From: Bacteroidales bacterium
Lineage (GTDB): Bacteria > Bacteroidota > Bacteroidia > Bacteroidales > Bacteroidaceae
Reading direction: 5' to 3'
Length of the DNA stretch: 32,283 bases
NCBI GenBank assembly: GCA_004555425.1
Contig: SFID01000007.1
Span: forward strand, 1 to 32,283
Below, piece by piece: positions 23,804-32,046 of the stretch (positions within the stretch are counted from its first letter, which is position 1; every line of letters begins with the position of its first letter). Made by a program: the position numbers and the translations under genes. Below the pieces are notes generated by a model, which was given only the letters and a program-made list of their open reading frames with translations, had not been told where the DNA came from and ran no database searches.

Positions 23804-25645
23804 ATGCAAGGCAAACATACTCTTCTTTCTCTGATTCTCCTTGGCTGTCCCTTGGTGCTGCAGGCGCAGCAGCCCGTTCTGAGTGCTAATTTCAACAGTG
23901 GCATACCTGCTACGTGGCAAAATCTGGACCGCGATGCGCTCCCTGTGGGCGAGGGTTTCAGCATAACCGTTAGTGGCAATTGGTTCTCGGGCTATGCCAA
24001 TGGCACTACCAGTAAGGTTGCGCTGAGTTCTTCCCACCACGCCACGCAGGGCAGGCCCGCCGATAATTGGCTGATTTCGCCGCAGATACTGATTGAGGAG
24101 GGAATGTATCTCACCTGGGAAGCCCGCTCCCTCCACTACGATGAGCGCGAGCAGTACGAGGTATTGGTGAGTACGACTGACGATGCCCCCGAGAGTTTCC
24201 AACTGTTGCAGGCTGTGGATGGCGAGAACTACACCTTCACGAAGCATATCCTCAGTATGGAGGCGTATGTGGGCAAGCAGATTTACCTTGCTTTCCGCCA
24301 TACGAGTACGGACGGGTTCCTCCTCGCCCTTGAAAATGTGCGCGTGGGCGTGCCTACCGAAACGATTCTTGTGACCGATGACCAGACGCGCAGGTTCTGT
24401 GGTAAAACGGGTACACACCGCGTGGTTGGTGAGGTGAAGAACTTCGGCAAACCGCTTTCGCTGAGTGCCATCGTGCTACGTGATAAGCGTGGTGAAGAGA
24501 TGCGAATGCCGTGGACGGCCGATACGCCTCTAGCTACGGCTGGCAGTTGTTCCTATGCTTTCGACTTGCCTGTCACGGTGGGAGAGGCGAGCCGCTATAC
24601 GCTCTTTGTGGAAGCCGCTGACGGCACGCGTACCCCCTTGCTGCGCGACAGCGTGGTTTGTTCTTACTATCCGCGAACGCTCCTGCTGGAGAAGGGTAGT
24701 GGTGTCTGGTGCACGGCCTGCCCCTCCGTTATACCCTTTGTCCACCAGATGAAGGAGCGCTACGGCAACGAACTGGTGTGTGTGGAATACCATTCTGCCT
24801 ACAACGACCAGGTACACCTGAGCGACACCATCTACGACCAGGGGATGGGGTCGAGCAATTACCCCGTCATCTACTACAACCGCCACAAGGAGCAGCCCCA
24901 GTACAGCAGCAACTCGCTCCTGCCCAATGTGATTCACCAACCCACCTATGCACTCACAGCCTTGCAGGTGGCGCAATGCGGCAACGACTCCATCGCCGTG
25001 GAGGCACAGGTCACCTTTGCCAAGGACCTGGACAATGCGCAGGACCGCCTGCGCTTCGGCTTTGCCGTCAAGGAGCGCGACGTCACCTTGCCCTATTCCA
25101 TACAGAAGAGCAACGCGACCCTCCTCGCGAACGAGGAATATGCGATGATGAAGAACCCGATTCCAGCGCAGTGGATGCACTACCACGACCTCGTGCGCGG
25201 TGCCGAAACTGCTTTCAACGGAGTGGCCGAGAGCCTGCCCGCCGTCCTTAATGCGGGCGAAACGTACACCTACCGCGGCATCCTGCCCATACCCGCCAAG
25301 GCCGCCAACCGCCAACTGCTCTCCGTGGTCGCCTATGCGCTAGACACCGAAACCGACGAGGTGCTCAATGTCTCCGAAGCCCGCCTCAACTATACGCCAA
25401 CGGGCATTCAGCCTGCCGCCCAGCCGCTCAGCCAGATTCGCATCACTGCCCTTCAGCAGCGTGTACGCGTGAATCTGCCCGCCACCACTCCTTATTATAT
25501 ATATGTATATAGGCTCAACGGCCAGCTGGTTCGTACGCACACAGGCGAGGGCACGATGCAAGCGGAAGTAGCCCTCCCGCAAGCAGGTCCCTATCTGGTG
25601 AAGGTGCGGCAAGGCAACGCACTGGCGTCCTGCATCGTTCAGTAA
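23804..25645 (+). CDS. T9SS-sorted protein with choice-of-anchor-J domain and thioredoxin-like CxxC
   Basis: I start at ATG 23804 (613 residues), which opens a good signal peptide (MQGKHTLLSLILLGCPLVLQAQ in outline); the 23 in-frame codons upstream cross the promoter. A choice-of-anchor-J/cleaved-adhesin-like beta sandwich covers about residues 23-185 (LSANFNSGIPATWQNLDRD, then ADNWLISPQI and IYLAFRHTSTDGFLLALENV). An Ig-like module follows. A thioredoxin-like segment then has LLEKGSGVWCTACP with C303 and C306 as CxxC, followed by VEYHSAYND and YPVIYYN, the usual cis-proline-type strand. The end (QVRVNLPATTPYYIYVYRLNGQ in outline, then GPYLVKVRQGN) is a type A T9SS sorting domain. It shares its plan with the two cargo proteins at 6676-10592. 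Its exact substrate is unknown. Confidence 0.8.
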   Translation: MQGKHTLLSLILLGCPLVLQAQQPVLSANFNSGIPATWQNLDRDALPVGEGFSITVSGNWFSGYANGTTSKVALSSSHHATQGRPADNWLISPQILIEEGMYLTWEARSLHYDEREQYEVLVSTTDDAPESFQLLQAVDGENYTFTKHILSMEAYVGKQIYLAFRHTSTDGFLLALENVRVGVPTETILVTDDQTRRFCGKTGTHRVVGEVKNFGKPLSLSAIVLRDKRGEEMRMPWTADTPLATAGSCSYAFDLPVTVGEASRYTLFVEAADGTRTPLLRDSVVCSYYPRTLLLEKGSGVWCTACPSVIPFVHQMKERYGNELVCVEYHSAYNDQVHLSDTIYDQGMGSSNYPVIYYNRHKEQPQYSSNSLLPNVIHQPTYALTALQVAQCGNDSIAVEAQVTFAKDLDNAQDRLRFGFAVKERDVTLPYSIQKSNATLLANEEYAMMKNPIPAQWMHYHDLVRGAETAFNGVAESLPAVLNAGETYTYRGILPIPAKAANRQLLSVVAYALDTETDEVLNVSEARLNYTPTGIQPAAQPLSQIRITALQQRVRVNLPATTPYYIYVYRLNGQLVRTHTGEGTMQAEVALPQAGPYLVKVRQGNALASCIVQ

Positions 25646-25835
25646 TCATCCTGTCAGAGATGAACATTCTGCCACCTGGAATAGGCGCAATTCAGGCCCT
25701 TGCCAACGTCCTGAAACAAGCCAAAAAAGAACGGTGGTTTATATTCTGTTGTTCAATGGTCTTATTTCCCGACATAATATACTGGAAATCAGAAATAACG
25801 AAAGACTTCTTCATTTCAAAATGCCGCAATCTCAC

Positions 25836-25923
25836 TGTTTCATGCGTTTGAAACAGTTGTTTCATGCGCCTGAAACAGTTGTTTCATACGCTTGAAACAG
25901 TTGTTTCATGCGCTTGAAACACT
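25836..25923 (-). repeat. array 2: four tandem 22-bp palindromic units, inverted relative to array 1
   Basis: Units at 25836-25857, 25858-25879, 25880-25901 and 25902-25923 read TGTTTCA, six variable bases, TGAAACA and GT (CT in the last). The third unit is the exact reverse complement of units 2 and 4 of array 1. The loops are TGCGTT, TGCGCC, TACGCT and TGCGCT. The flanks, 25646-25835 and 25924-26101, hold no gene I can support. Confidence 0.95.
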
Positions 25924-26101
25924 GAATCTCTCCTTTTCCGAAATGCAAACAAAGGAGACCGAATCTTTTTCTTCCATCTTGTGCAACAGAATGCTTTGAG
26001 AGAACAAATCGCATCAGAGAAAGCCCGCATCTAAAACCCCAGAAGAGCGAACCGCAAGTGACCTGCAATGCCCATTCAAGCGATTTTCTCCTCGGAAACC
26101 C

Positions 26102-26132
26102 TTTGCCGTTTCGCCATAAACCCTTATCTTTG
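26102..26132 (+). promoter_or_regulatory. Bacteroidota-type promoter of tRNA-Pro
   Basis: TTTG (26102-26105) and TATCTTTG (26125-26132) are 19 bp apart. Transcription would start near 26139, giving a 24-nt leader before the tRNA. The bases after the -7 box (CACTCGGTT) are the same as those after the nrdJ -7 box. Confidence 0.75.
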
Positions 26133-26162
26133 CACTCGGTTTTGCGAACGAGCGAACCATTT

Positions 26163-26237
26163 CGGGGCGTAGCGCAGTCCGGTTAGCGCACCTGCTTTGG
26201 GAGCAGGGGGTCGTGGGTTCGAATCCCGTCGCCCCGA
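26163..26237 (+). tRNA. tRNA-Pro (anticodon TGG)
   Basis: The sequence folds into a full cloverleaf. The acceptor CGGGGCG pairs with CGCCCCG, with discriminator A at 26237. The D arm is GCGC...GCGC, the anticodon stem is CCTGC/GCAGG with loop TTTGGGA (anticodon TGG, reading CCN proline codons), and the T loop is TTCGAAT. The 3' CCA is not encoded and must be added after transcription, as usual in this phylum. A strong terminator follows 1 nt after the gene. Confidence 0.97.
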
Positions 26238-26238
26238 C

Positions 26239-26281
26239 AACAAAAAAGAGACTTGGCCATTGGTCAAGTCTCTTTTTTGTT
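26239..26281 (+). terminator. tRNA-Pro terminator
   Basis: A perfect 17-bp stem (AACAAAAAAGAGACTTG at 26239-26255 with CAAGTCTCTTTTTTGTT at 26265-26281) and a 9-nt loop ends in a T6 run. It is one of the strongest intrinsic terminators in the window. Confidence 0.92.
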
Positions 26282-26355
26282 ATGCTTACGCTGTTGGTTG
26301 ACGCATATTTAGGAACTCCTGAGGTCGTTGATTTGCCGGCTTGGTCTGAAATTTG

Positions 26356-26454
26356 AGGATGATAGAGGATAGAAGAGGATAGGAGAGGATAGAGAGGGCT
26401 AAGAGAACAAGCCTCTAATATCCTCTAATATCCTCTTCTATCCTCTATCATCCT
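26356..26454. repeat. purine-rich inverted repeat made of GGATAGA-like units
   Basis: The 26 bp at 26356-26381 and those at 26429-26454 are perfect inverted repeats, separated by 47 bp. Each arm is itself a near-tandem series of AGGATAGA/AGGATGATAG motifs on a purine-only strand, and related TATCCTCT units continue to about 26476. It lies between the tRNA terminator and the stop of the S41 protease gene, where it could form a long hairpin or triplex-prone tract and may terminate the protease transcript. Confidence 0.8.
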
Positions 26455-26499
26455 CTATCATCCTAAAATATCCTCTTCTCAGTATGGTCCAGACAAGCG

Positions 26500-28119
26500 C
26501 TACTTCCTAGGGAAAGCGTCTCCGCGTTTGATGACATCGAGGGCTTTTAGAACGACGGGGTCGAAGGTGTTGCCAAACTCAATGGCCCTTTCTGGGGAGA
26601 AGGCATCGTTGATGATGCCCGTCCAAATCTGGTGCTCGAAGATTTGTCGGCTCTGTTTGAGCATCAGGTTGCGGCGTCGCTGTCCTCTGCGCTCGGCATA
26701 GGTGGCAAAAAGTTCGGGCAGGTTTTTGCGGCGGAGGTATTTCGTGATTTCTTCATTCGTTTGAATGCTGGCAAAGTCCGCACGATGGTTGTCCACATAG
26801 TGGAAGCAGAAGCGCGAGATGTTGCCCGACTGATAGGCTTCCTTGAAGTAGGAGGTCACGCCAGCCGTGTCCATCGGCACGAATATATCGGGGGTTACAC
26901 CACCTCCACCATAGACCACGCGGCCGTGCGTGGTGAGATATTTCTTCCCCGTTGCCTTGATGCTGTCGCTATTGTAAAATTCTCCGTGCTCCATGCGCTG
27001 CAAGAGGTCCATTTCGTAGGAGGTTTCATCGCCGGGAGTATAGGGCTTTTGCAGGCAGCGGCCCGAGGGTGCATAGTATCTGGCCTTCGTCAGTCGTATC
27101 ATACTGCCGTCGCCAAGGTCGATAGGCACCTGCACGAGGCCCTTGCCAAAACTGCGTCGGCCAATAATCGTAGCACGGTCGTTGTCCTGGAGGGCTGCGG
27201 CAAGGATTTCACTGGCTGAGGCGGAGGATTCGTCAATCAGCACAACGAGAGGCATCTGCTGGTAGCTGCCACGGCCATCGCTGCGAAACTCTTCGCGCGG
27301 CGATTTGCGGCCTTCTGTATAGACGATGAGGCAACCTTTGGTGAGAAACTCGTTGGCAATCTGAATCGCAGGGGCCATATAGCCACCCAAGTTGCCGCGT
27401 AGGTCGATGACCAGCTGCTGAAAATCGTGGCGGTTCAGGCGCGCCAGTGCGGCTAAGAATTCGGCGTACGTGGTTTCTCCGAAATTGCCGATGGAAATGT
27501 AGCCTGTCGTTTCGTCCAGCATATACGAGGCACTCACACTATGGAGAGGTACAGACCCACGCACTACAGAAACATTGAACGGTCGGGCTGTGCCGCGTCG
27601 CTTAATCGTCAGTGAGGCTGTGCTACCCGTTTCCCCTTTCAGATATTTCATAATGGTATCTGACGGTATATCTTTCCCGACCAGCGACTTCTTGCCTGAT
27701 GCAAGAATACAGTCGCCTGCCTGAAGTCCAGAACCATCGGAAGGACCCCCAGGAATAACACGTACAATGCGGACCGTATCGTCCAGTTGGAAGAACTGGA
27801 TGCCGATACCGCTGAAACTGCCATTGAGATTTTGCATGGCCTGTTCGGATTCAGCCGCAGAGATATAGACGGAGTGCGGGTCGAGTTCGCGTAAGATTTG
27901 AGGCAATGCCTTTTCAACGATTTCGTTCATCTGAACTGGATCCACGTATTGGTCTTCAATGATATAAAGGAGATCGCTGAGCTTATTGCCCGAACCATCA
28001 ATGATGCTTAGGAACTTCTGGGAATACTGATTGGCATAGAAACTGCCAATGAGGATTCCGAGCACAACACCCAAGGAGACGTAGAAGGGGACGTAGCTGT
28101 ATTTATTGTTTTTCTGCAT
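26500..28119 (-). CDS. S41-family carboxyl-terminal processing protease
   Basis: CtpA/Prc-type proteases trim the C-termini of envelope proteins in the periplasm. I use the ATG at 28119 (539 residues), not the TTG at 28137. An N-terminal membrane anchor (YVPFYVSLGVVLGILIGSFY) is followed by a short helical region, a PDZ domain near 85-170 (GIGIQFF...VIPGGPSDGSGLQAGDCI), and the tail-specific protease core. The catalytic dyad is S301 in SSASASE and K326 in SFGKGLVQ, 25 residues apart as in the family. An additional C-terminal region follows the core from about residue 400. It lies 79 bp downstream of the dCMP deaminase gene on the same strand, probably in one transcript with it and the M3 peptidase gene. 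Confidence 0.93.
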   Translation of the reverse strand: MQKNNKYSYVPFYVSLGVVLGILIGSFYANQYSQKFLSIIDGSGNKLSDLLYIIEDQYVDPVQMNEIVEKALPQILRELDPHSVYISAAESEQAMQNLNGSFSGIGIQFFQLDDTVRIVRVIPGGPSDGSGLQAGDCILASGKKSLVGKDIPSDTIMKYLKGETGSTASLTIKRRGTARPFNVSVVRGSVPLHSVSASYMLDETTGYISIGNFGETTYAEFLAALARLNRHDFQQLVIDLRGNLGGYMAPAIQIANEFLTKGCLIVYTEGRKSPREEFRSDGRGSYQQMPLVVLIDESSASASEILAAALQDNDRATIIGRRSFGKGLVQVPIDLGDGSMIRLTKARYYAPSGRCLQKPYTPGDETSYEMDLLQRMEHGEFYNSDSIKATGKKYLTTHGRVVYGGGGVTPDIFVPMDTAGVTSYFKEAYQSGNISRFCFHYVDNHRADFASIQTNEEITKYLRRKNLPELFATYAERRGQRRRNLMLKQSRQIFEHQIWTGIINDAFSPERAIEFGNTFDPVVLKALDVIKRGDAFPRK

Positions 28120-28198
28120 AGTGGCTAGAAATTTCAACGGGATGACCCAAACAAAAAGGTTATTAGATTGTGACTTCTAGGGTAGGAAGTAAGAGAGA

Positions 28199-28621
28199 TT
28201 ATTCAATCGTCATGCGCTCAACCTCAATGCCGGCGCGTTTCAGTAAGTCGACACCATCAGTTAGACGATATTCGCGCGAATAGACCACGCGCTTGATACC
28301 AGCCTGTATGATGAGTTTGCTGCATTCTATGCAGGGGCTGTCGGTGACGTAGAGCGTGGCTCCGTCTGCGTTGTTGTTGCTGCGGGCAATCTTCGTGATG
28401 GCATTTGCCTCGGCATGGAGAACGTAGGGCTTGGTCACACCATTTTCGTCCTCGCAGATATTTTCAAATCCCGAGGGAGTACCATTGTAGCCATCGCTGA
28501 TAATCATCTTATCCTTGACGATGAGGGCACCCACCTTGCGTCGCTGGCAGTAGGAGTTTTCAGACCAGATGCCAGCCATACGCAGGTAGCGTTTATCTAA
28601 TTCTTGAGATCGTTCTTCCAT
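28199..28621 (-). CDS. deoxycytidylate (dCMP) deaminase family protein
   Basis: The enzyme is predicted to deaminate dCMP to dUMP, the precursor of dTMP. The 140-residue product holds the zinc site of the cytidine deaminase fold: HAEAN with ligand H69 and proton-shuttle E71, and PCIEC with ligands C97 and C100. Further family features are the N-terminal WSENSYCQRRKVGALIV segment, the GYNGTPSGFENI substrate loop typical of dCMP deaminase/ComEB proteins, and the C-terminal GIKRVVYSREYR strand. It lies 17 bp after the M3 peptidase gene, the spacer being an alternating TA run, and upstream of the S41 protease gene; this looks like a three-gene operon of unrelated functions. Confidence 0.92.
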   Translation of the reverse strand: MEERSQELDKRYLRMAGIWSENSYCQRRKVGALIVKDKMIISDGYNGTPSGFENICEDENGVTKPYVLHAEANAITKIARSNNNADGATLYVTDSPCIECSKLIIQAGIKRVVYSREYRLTDGVDLLKRAGIEVERMTIE

Positions 28622-28638
28622 ATTATATATATATATAG

Positions 28639-30660
28639 TTACTTGGTAAGCAAACCATCGCGACGAAGGAGGGCATCGGCCGAAGCATCCTTGCCGCGGA
28701 ATTGGCGATAGAGTTCGTCGGGCGGAACCGTTCCGCCTTTTTCGAGAATGGTATGGCGGAAGCGCGAGGCCGTTTCCGTATCGAATATGCCAGCCTCCTG
28801 GAAGGCGGCAAAAGCATCTGCATCAAGCACCTCGGCCCATTTGTAGCTGTAATAACCTGCGCTGTAGCCTCCACTCATGATATGTTCAAACTGCACGGCC
28901 ATACAGGCTTCCGACAGGCGCGGTAGGAGTTGGAGCGGCCGCCAAACGTCTTCTTCCCATTGACGCAGGTCGGCAGTAAGTGGGGTGCGGAGCGAATAGA
29001 GGGACATATCGAGATAGCCAAAAGAGAGCTGGCGGATGCAGGCCCAGGCTACGTTGAAATTGCGCGAATCACGGATGCGCTGTATCCATTCTTCGGGCAA
29101 AGGCTCGCCCGTCTGATAGTGGCGGGCAAAGGTGCGGAGGAATGCAGGCTCAATGGCAAAATTCTCCATGAACTGCGAAGGCAATTCCACAAAGTCCCAA
29201 TAGACATTTGTACCACTCAGCGAGGCGTAGCGTGTATTTGTTAAGATGCCATGGAGGGCATGGCCAAACTCGTGGAGGAAGGTTTCCACCTCGCTGTGCG
29301 AAAGCAGCGAAGGCTGCGTGGCCGTTGGTTTGGTGAAATTGGTCACGATGGACACGTGCGGACGGCGACCTTCAGCCTGTTCCAGATAATTGGTCATCCA
29401 TGCGCCGCCCTGTTTCGTAGATCGTGGGAAGAAATCGGCGTAGAACACAGCCAGGAATGAACCATCGGCATCTAGCACGCGGTAGGTCTTCACATCGGGA
29501 TGATAGACAGGAAGGTCAGCTTCTTCAAAAGTAATTCCGTATAGGCGATTGGCCAATCCGAATACACCATTTATGACTTGCGAGAGTTCGAAATAGGGAC
29601 GCAGGGCTTCGGGGTCGAAATCGAAACGCTGTTTCTTGAGCTTCTGCGAATAATAGGAGAAATCCCATGGCTGCAGGACGAAATCGTCGCCCTCTAGCTG
29701 ACGAGCGAAGGCCTGTATTTCGGCCACTTCATTTTTTGCATGCGGGAGATATTTCTCGCGCAAGTCATCAAGGAAGGCCATCACCTTCTCTTCGTTGCGG
29801 GCCATACGGCATTTGAGCACATAGCTGGCATAGTCGGGATAGCCCAGTACCTTTGCCAGTTCCTGACGAAGGTTAATCAGTCGTTCGCAGATGGCGAAAT
29901 TATTGTGTTCTCCCTCATGCGTGGCTCGCGTATTGTAGGCCGTATAGATTTGTCGGCGTAGTTCGCGATTGTCGGCATAGGTGAGGAAGGGCACATAGCT
30001 GGGAGCATGGAGCGTAAATAGCCAACCCGATTCGTGGCCGTGCTCTTGGGCGGCCTGACGTGCTGCATCCTTCTGCATCTGAGGTAAACCCGCAAGGTCG
30101 TCCTCCTTGTCAACGAATAGCTGATAGGCATTCGTTTCCGCCAGCAGGTTGCTGGAAAATTTTAGCGACAACTCCGACAGCTCCTTTTTGATAGCGCGGA
30201 ATTTGCGTTTGCCTTCCTCGTCTAAGGTTGCGCCCGAGCGTTCGAAACCTTCGTATGTTCTGTTGAGCAGCATTTGTTGTTCAGCATCGAGAGCCAGAGT
30301 TTGTTCCTTCACAGCCTTGACGCGGGCAAACAGGGCAGGGTTGAGCATAATGTCTGCCCCATGCTCGGAGAGGGTGGAGGCAATCTCTTTGGAGAATGTC
30401 TCAAGTTGGTCGCTGAGCTCGGCATTGAGGAGGTTGTACATGAGGCTGGTGGCCCGCTCAAGCATTTCGCCGCAATTTTCCAGAGCGATGATGGTGTTCT
30501 CAAAGGTAGGAGGCTCGGGATTTTCGATAATCCGTTGCACCTCTTCCTTTTCTACGCGCATCCCTTCGATAATTGCCTCGTGGATGTGCGCCACCTGAAT
30601 ATCGGGAAAGGGATAGACGTTGTAGGGTGTGCCGTATGTGGGTTGGAGTAGCGGGTTCAT
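28639..30660 (-). CDS. M3-family metallopeptidase (peptidyl-dipeptidase Dcp/oligopeptidase type)
   Basis: The protein is a zinc oligopeptidase that degrades short peptides. I start at ATG 30660 (673 residues), where the family-like N-terminus MNPLLQPTYGTPYNVYPF begins; the longer frame to 30732 abuts the previous gene and looks non-coding. The zinc motif is HEFGH at 463-467, followed by the downstream helix with the third ligand region (ELPSQFMENFAIEP). The C-terminal AVQFEHIMSGGYSAGYYSYKWAEVLDADAF block, given in outline, is typical of Dcp-like members. No signal peptide is seen, so a cytoplasmic location is likely. It lies 74 bp after a TPR-like protein gene and 17 bp before the dCMP deaminase gene. 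Confidence 0.93.
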   Translation of the reverse strand: MNPLLQPTYGTPYNVYPFPDIQVAHIHEAIIEGMRVEKEEVQRIIENPEPPTFENTIIALENCGEMLERATSLMYNLLNAELSDQLETFSKEIASTLSEHGADIMLNPALFARVKAVKEQTLALDAEQQMLLNRTYEGFERSGATLDEEGKRKFRAIKKELSELSLKFSSNLLAETNAYQLFVDKEDDLAGLPQMQKDAARQAAQEHGHESGWLFTLHAPSYVPFLTYADNRELRRQIYTAYNTRATHEGEHNNFAICERLINLRQELAKVLGYPDYASYVLKCRMARNEEKVMAFLDDLREKYLPHAKNEVAEIQAFARQLEGDDFVLQPWDFSYYSQKLKKQRFDFDPEALRPYFELSQVINGVFGLANRLYGITFEEADLPVYHPDVKTYRVLDADGSFLAVFYADFFPRSTKQGGAWMTNYLEQAEGRRPHVSIVTNFTKPTATQPSLLSHSEVETFLHEFGHALHGILTNTRYASLSGTNVYWDFVELPSQFMENFAIEPAFLRTFARHYQTGEPLPEEWIQRIRDSRNFNVAWACIRQLSFGYLDMSLYSLRTPLTADLRQWEEDVWRPLQLLPRLSEACMAVQFEHIMSGGYSAGYYSYKWAEVLDADAFAAFQEAGIFDTETASRFRHTILEKGGTVPPDELYRQFRGKDASADALLRRDGLLTK

Positions 30661-30734
30661 ATTGTATTTTGACAGGTTCAAAAAAAAGCTTGCGAAGGAG
30701 GAGGAGTTTTTAATGCGGGTCGTAATTTTCAAGA

Positions 30735-31958
30735 TTAAGTTTTCTGCATCAGTTTCGTGATTTCTTCATATTGGATTCCCATATTTAGATTCCAATATAT
30801 CCTTTCGAGCAGGGGCAACCACTTATCTGATTTGTCGGGGCAGGCTTGGCGATACTGCTCAACGTAGGGAAGCGCGGCTTTATATAGCTTTTGTATTTGC
30901 TGCTTCTTGTCCCGATACGATTTGGAGTTGATGTTGGTGGGCAGGGTAATCTCGGATGCCATCTTGCAATAAGCTGCACCGATATAGAGTTGCATTTCGA
31001 TGAGCGAGGAATCCATTGCGAGGCATTCCTTGGCGGCATTGATACCTTCTTGGTACCGTTGCAGATTCATCAGCGATACGGTTTGCGATGCCTTGTACAG
31101 GAGTTGATCGGGATACATCTGAAGGAGGGAATCCGCTAGAAGCAGTGCGCGGTCGTAGTCCTCATTGGCGGAGAAATAGTCGGTCAATCGGGTGAAGAAA
31201 TACGTATCGTGGGGATATTCTTTGATACCTTCCACCAGTCGTTTGGCCATAAGGGCTGTGTCGCCTAAGGCTTCGGCCGACCTTGCCAGCAATTCGATTA
31301 CATTGCGTCGGTAGGTGGTGTCGGCCAGTGTGAGGTCAGAATACTTTGCTACGTCAGCGAAGTTTCCACTCAAGAAGGCGGCGCGCTGATAAGCGAAAGC
31401 GGTATTGACGTAAGCGGGTTGCGTTGTTACAGACTTGTCATCGCCCCAAATAGGTTTGAGGGGCGTATCTAGATAGAAGCCCATGAGTTGCAGGGCCTCC
31501 TTGTATTTTCCTTTTGCGTAGAAGAAGCGTCCGCCAGCACCGAGATTGCGGTAAAACTGATGGAGGCGTTGGCGATTTTCCTTATTGAATTTTTGTTTTT
31601 TTCCTTCTCTATCCAGCAGGTCAAGCTCTGCCTGTTCGCACTTGAGGATATATTCAAATATTTTGCAGGTAGATTGAAAAAAGCGTACCGTATCGTAGGG
31701 CTGCTTTAAGTACGCCTTGACATTTTCTACATCGTTGATAAGTATTTGCGCCTGTGTGCCATAGTCGTATGTGCGAGGTTCGTTTTGCAGGATGCTATCC
31801 TTCTCACAGGCTTCGACAAGTCGCATTGCCTCTGCTCCATTCTTGGCTTTGAGGGCGGCACGAATGGATTTGTATTGCTTCTGTGCATGGACAGTTGTGG
31901 CTGTCAGACAACACAGAATGAGTATCAGGATGAAATGAAAACGTCTGGTGATGAACAT
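30735..31958 (-). CDS. secreted TPR-like repeat protein, unknown function
   Basis: The 407-residue product begins with a signal peptide (RFHFILILILCCLTATTVHAQ), so it is exported, and has no lipobox cysteine. The rest is almost all helical, with TPR-like spacing of small and aromatic residues: FFYAKGKYKEALQLMGFYLD near 150, AFLSGNFADVAKYSDLTLAD, ARSAEALGDTALMAKRLVEGI, and SANEDYDRALLLADSLLQMYPDQ. It ends ALPYVEQYRQACPD...ERIYWNLNM. The same ending occurs in the gene upstream, so the two are tandem paralogues. TPR proteins of this kind act as scaffolds in the periplasm, but no partner can be named. It precedes the M3 peptidase gene on the same strand. Confidence 0.72.
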   Translation of the reverse strand: MFITRRFHFILILILCCLTATTVHAQKQYKSIRAALKAKNGAEAMRLVEACEKDSILQNEPRTYDYGTQAQILINDVENVKAYLKQPYDTVRFFQSTCKIFEYILKCEQAELDLLDREGKKQKFNKENRQRLHQFYRNLGAGGRFFYAKGKYKEALQLMGFYLDTPLKPIWGDDKSVTTQPAYVNTAFAYQRAAFLSGNFADVAKYSDLTLADTTYRRNVIELLARSAEALGDTALMAKRLVEGIKEYPHDTYFFTRLTDYFSANEDYDRALLLADSLLQMYPDQLLYKASQTVSLMNLQRYQEGINAAKECLAMDSSLIEMQLYIGAAYCKMASEITLPTNINSKSYRDKKQQIQKLYKAALPYVEQYRQACPDKSDKWLPLLERIYWNLNMGIQYEEITKLMQKT

Positions 31959-31994
31959 AATTAGTTGAAGTTCTCCGTTTGGTGTTGGTTAAAG

Positions 31995-32029
31995 TACCAC
32001 ACGCCCCCTTCTTGCAAGGGCGTGTGGTA
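31995..32029 (-). terminator. terminator between the two TPR-like genes
   Basis: A perfect 12-bp stem (TACCACACGCCC at 31995-32006 with GGGCGTGTGGTA at 32018-32029) and an 11-nt loop lies 17 bp after the stop of the upstream gene. The minus strand continues CTTTAACC, a weak T tract. Confidence 0.65.
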
Positions 32030-32046
32030 TTTGGGTTTGGTGCAGC

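Noticed and set aside
25660..25851. 63-codon open frame after the third T9SS cargo gene
   Set aside because: It runs into array 2, has no recognisable motif or start signal, and its composition is like intergenic sequence.
16260..25923. Genomic island or composite transposon bounded by the two arrays
   Set aside because: The enclosed genes are housekeeping (rng, hup, rpiB, tkt) with no integrase or transposase and ordinary base composition.
28120..28137. TTG start six codons upstream for the S41 protease
   Set aside because: The ATG at 28119 sits directly ahead of the membrane anchor and is the more usual codon; the extra six residues have no support.
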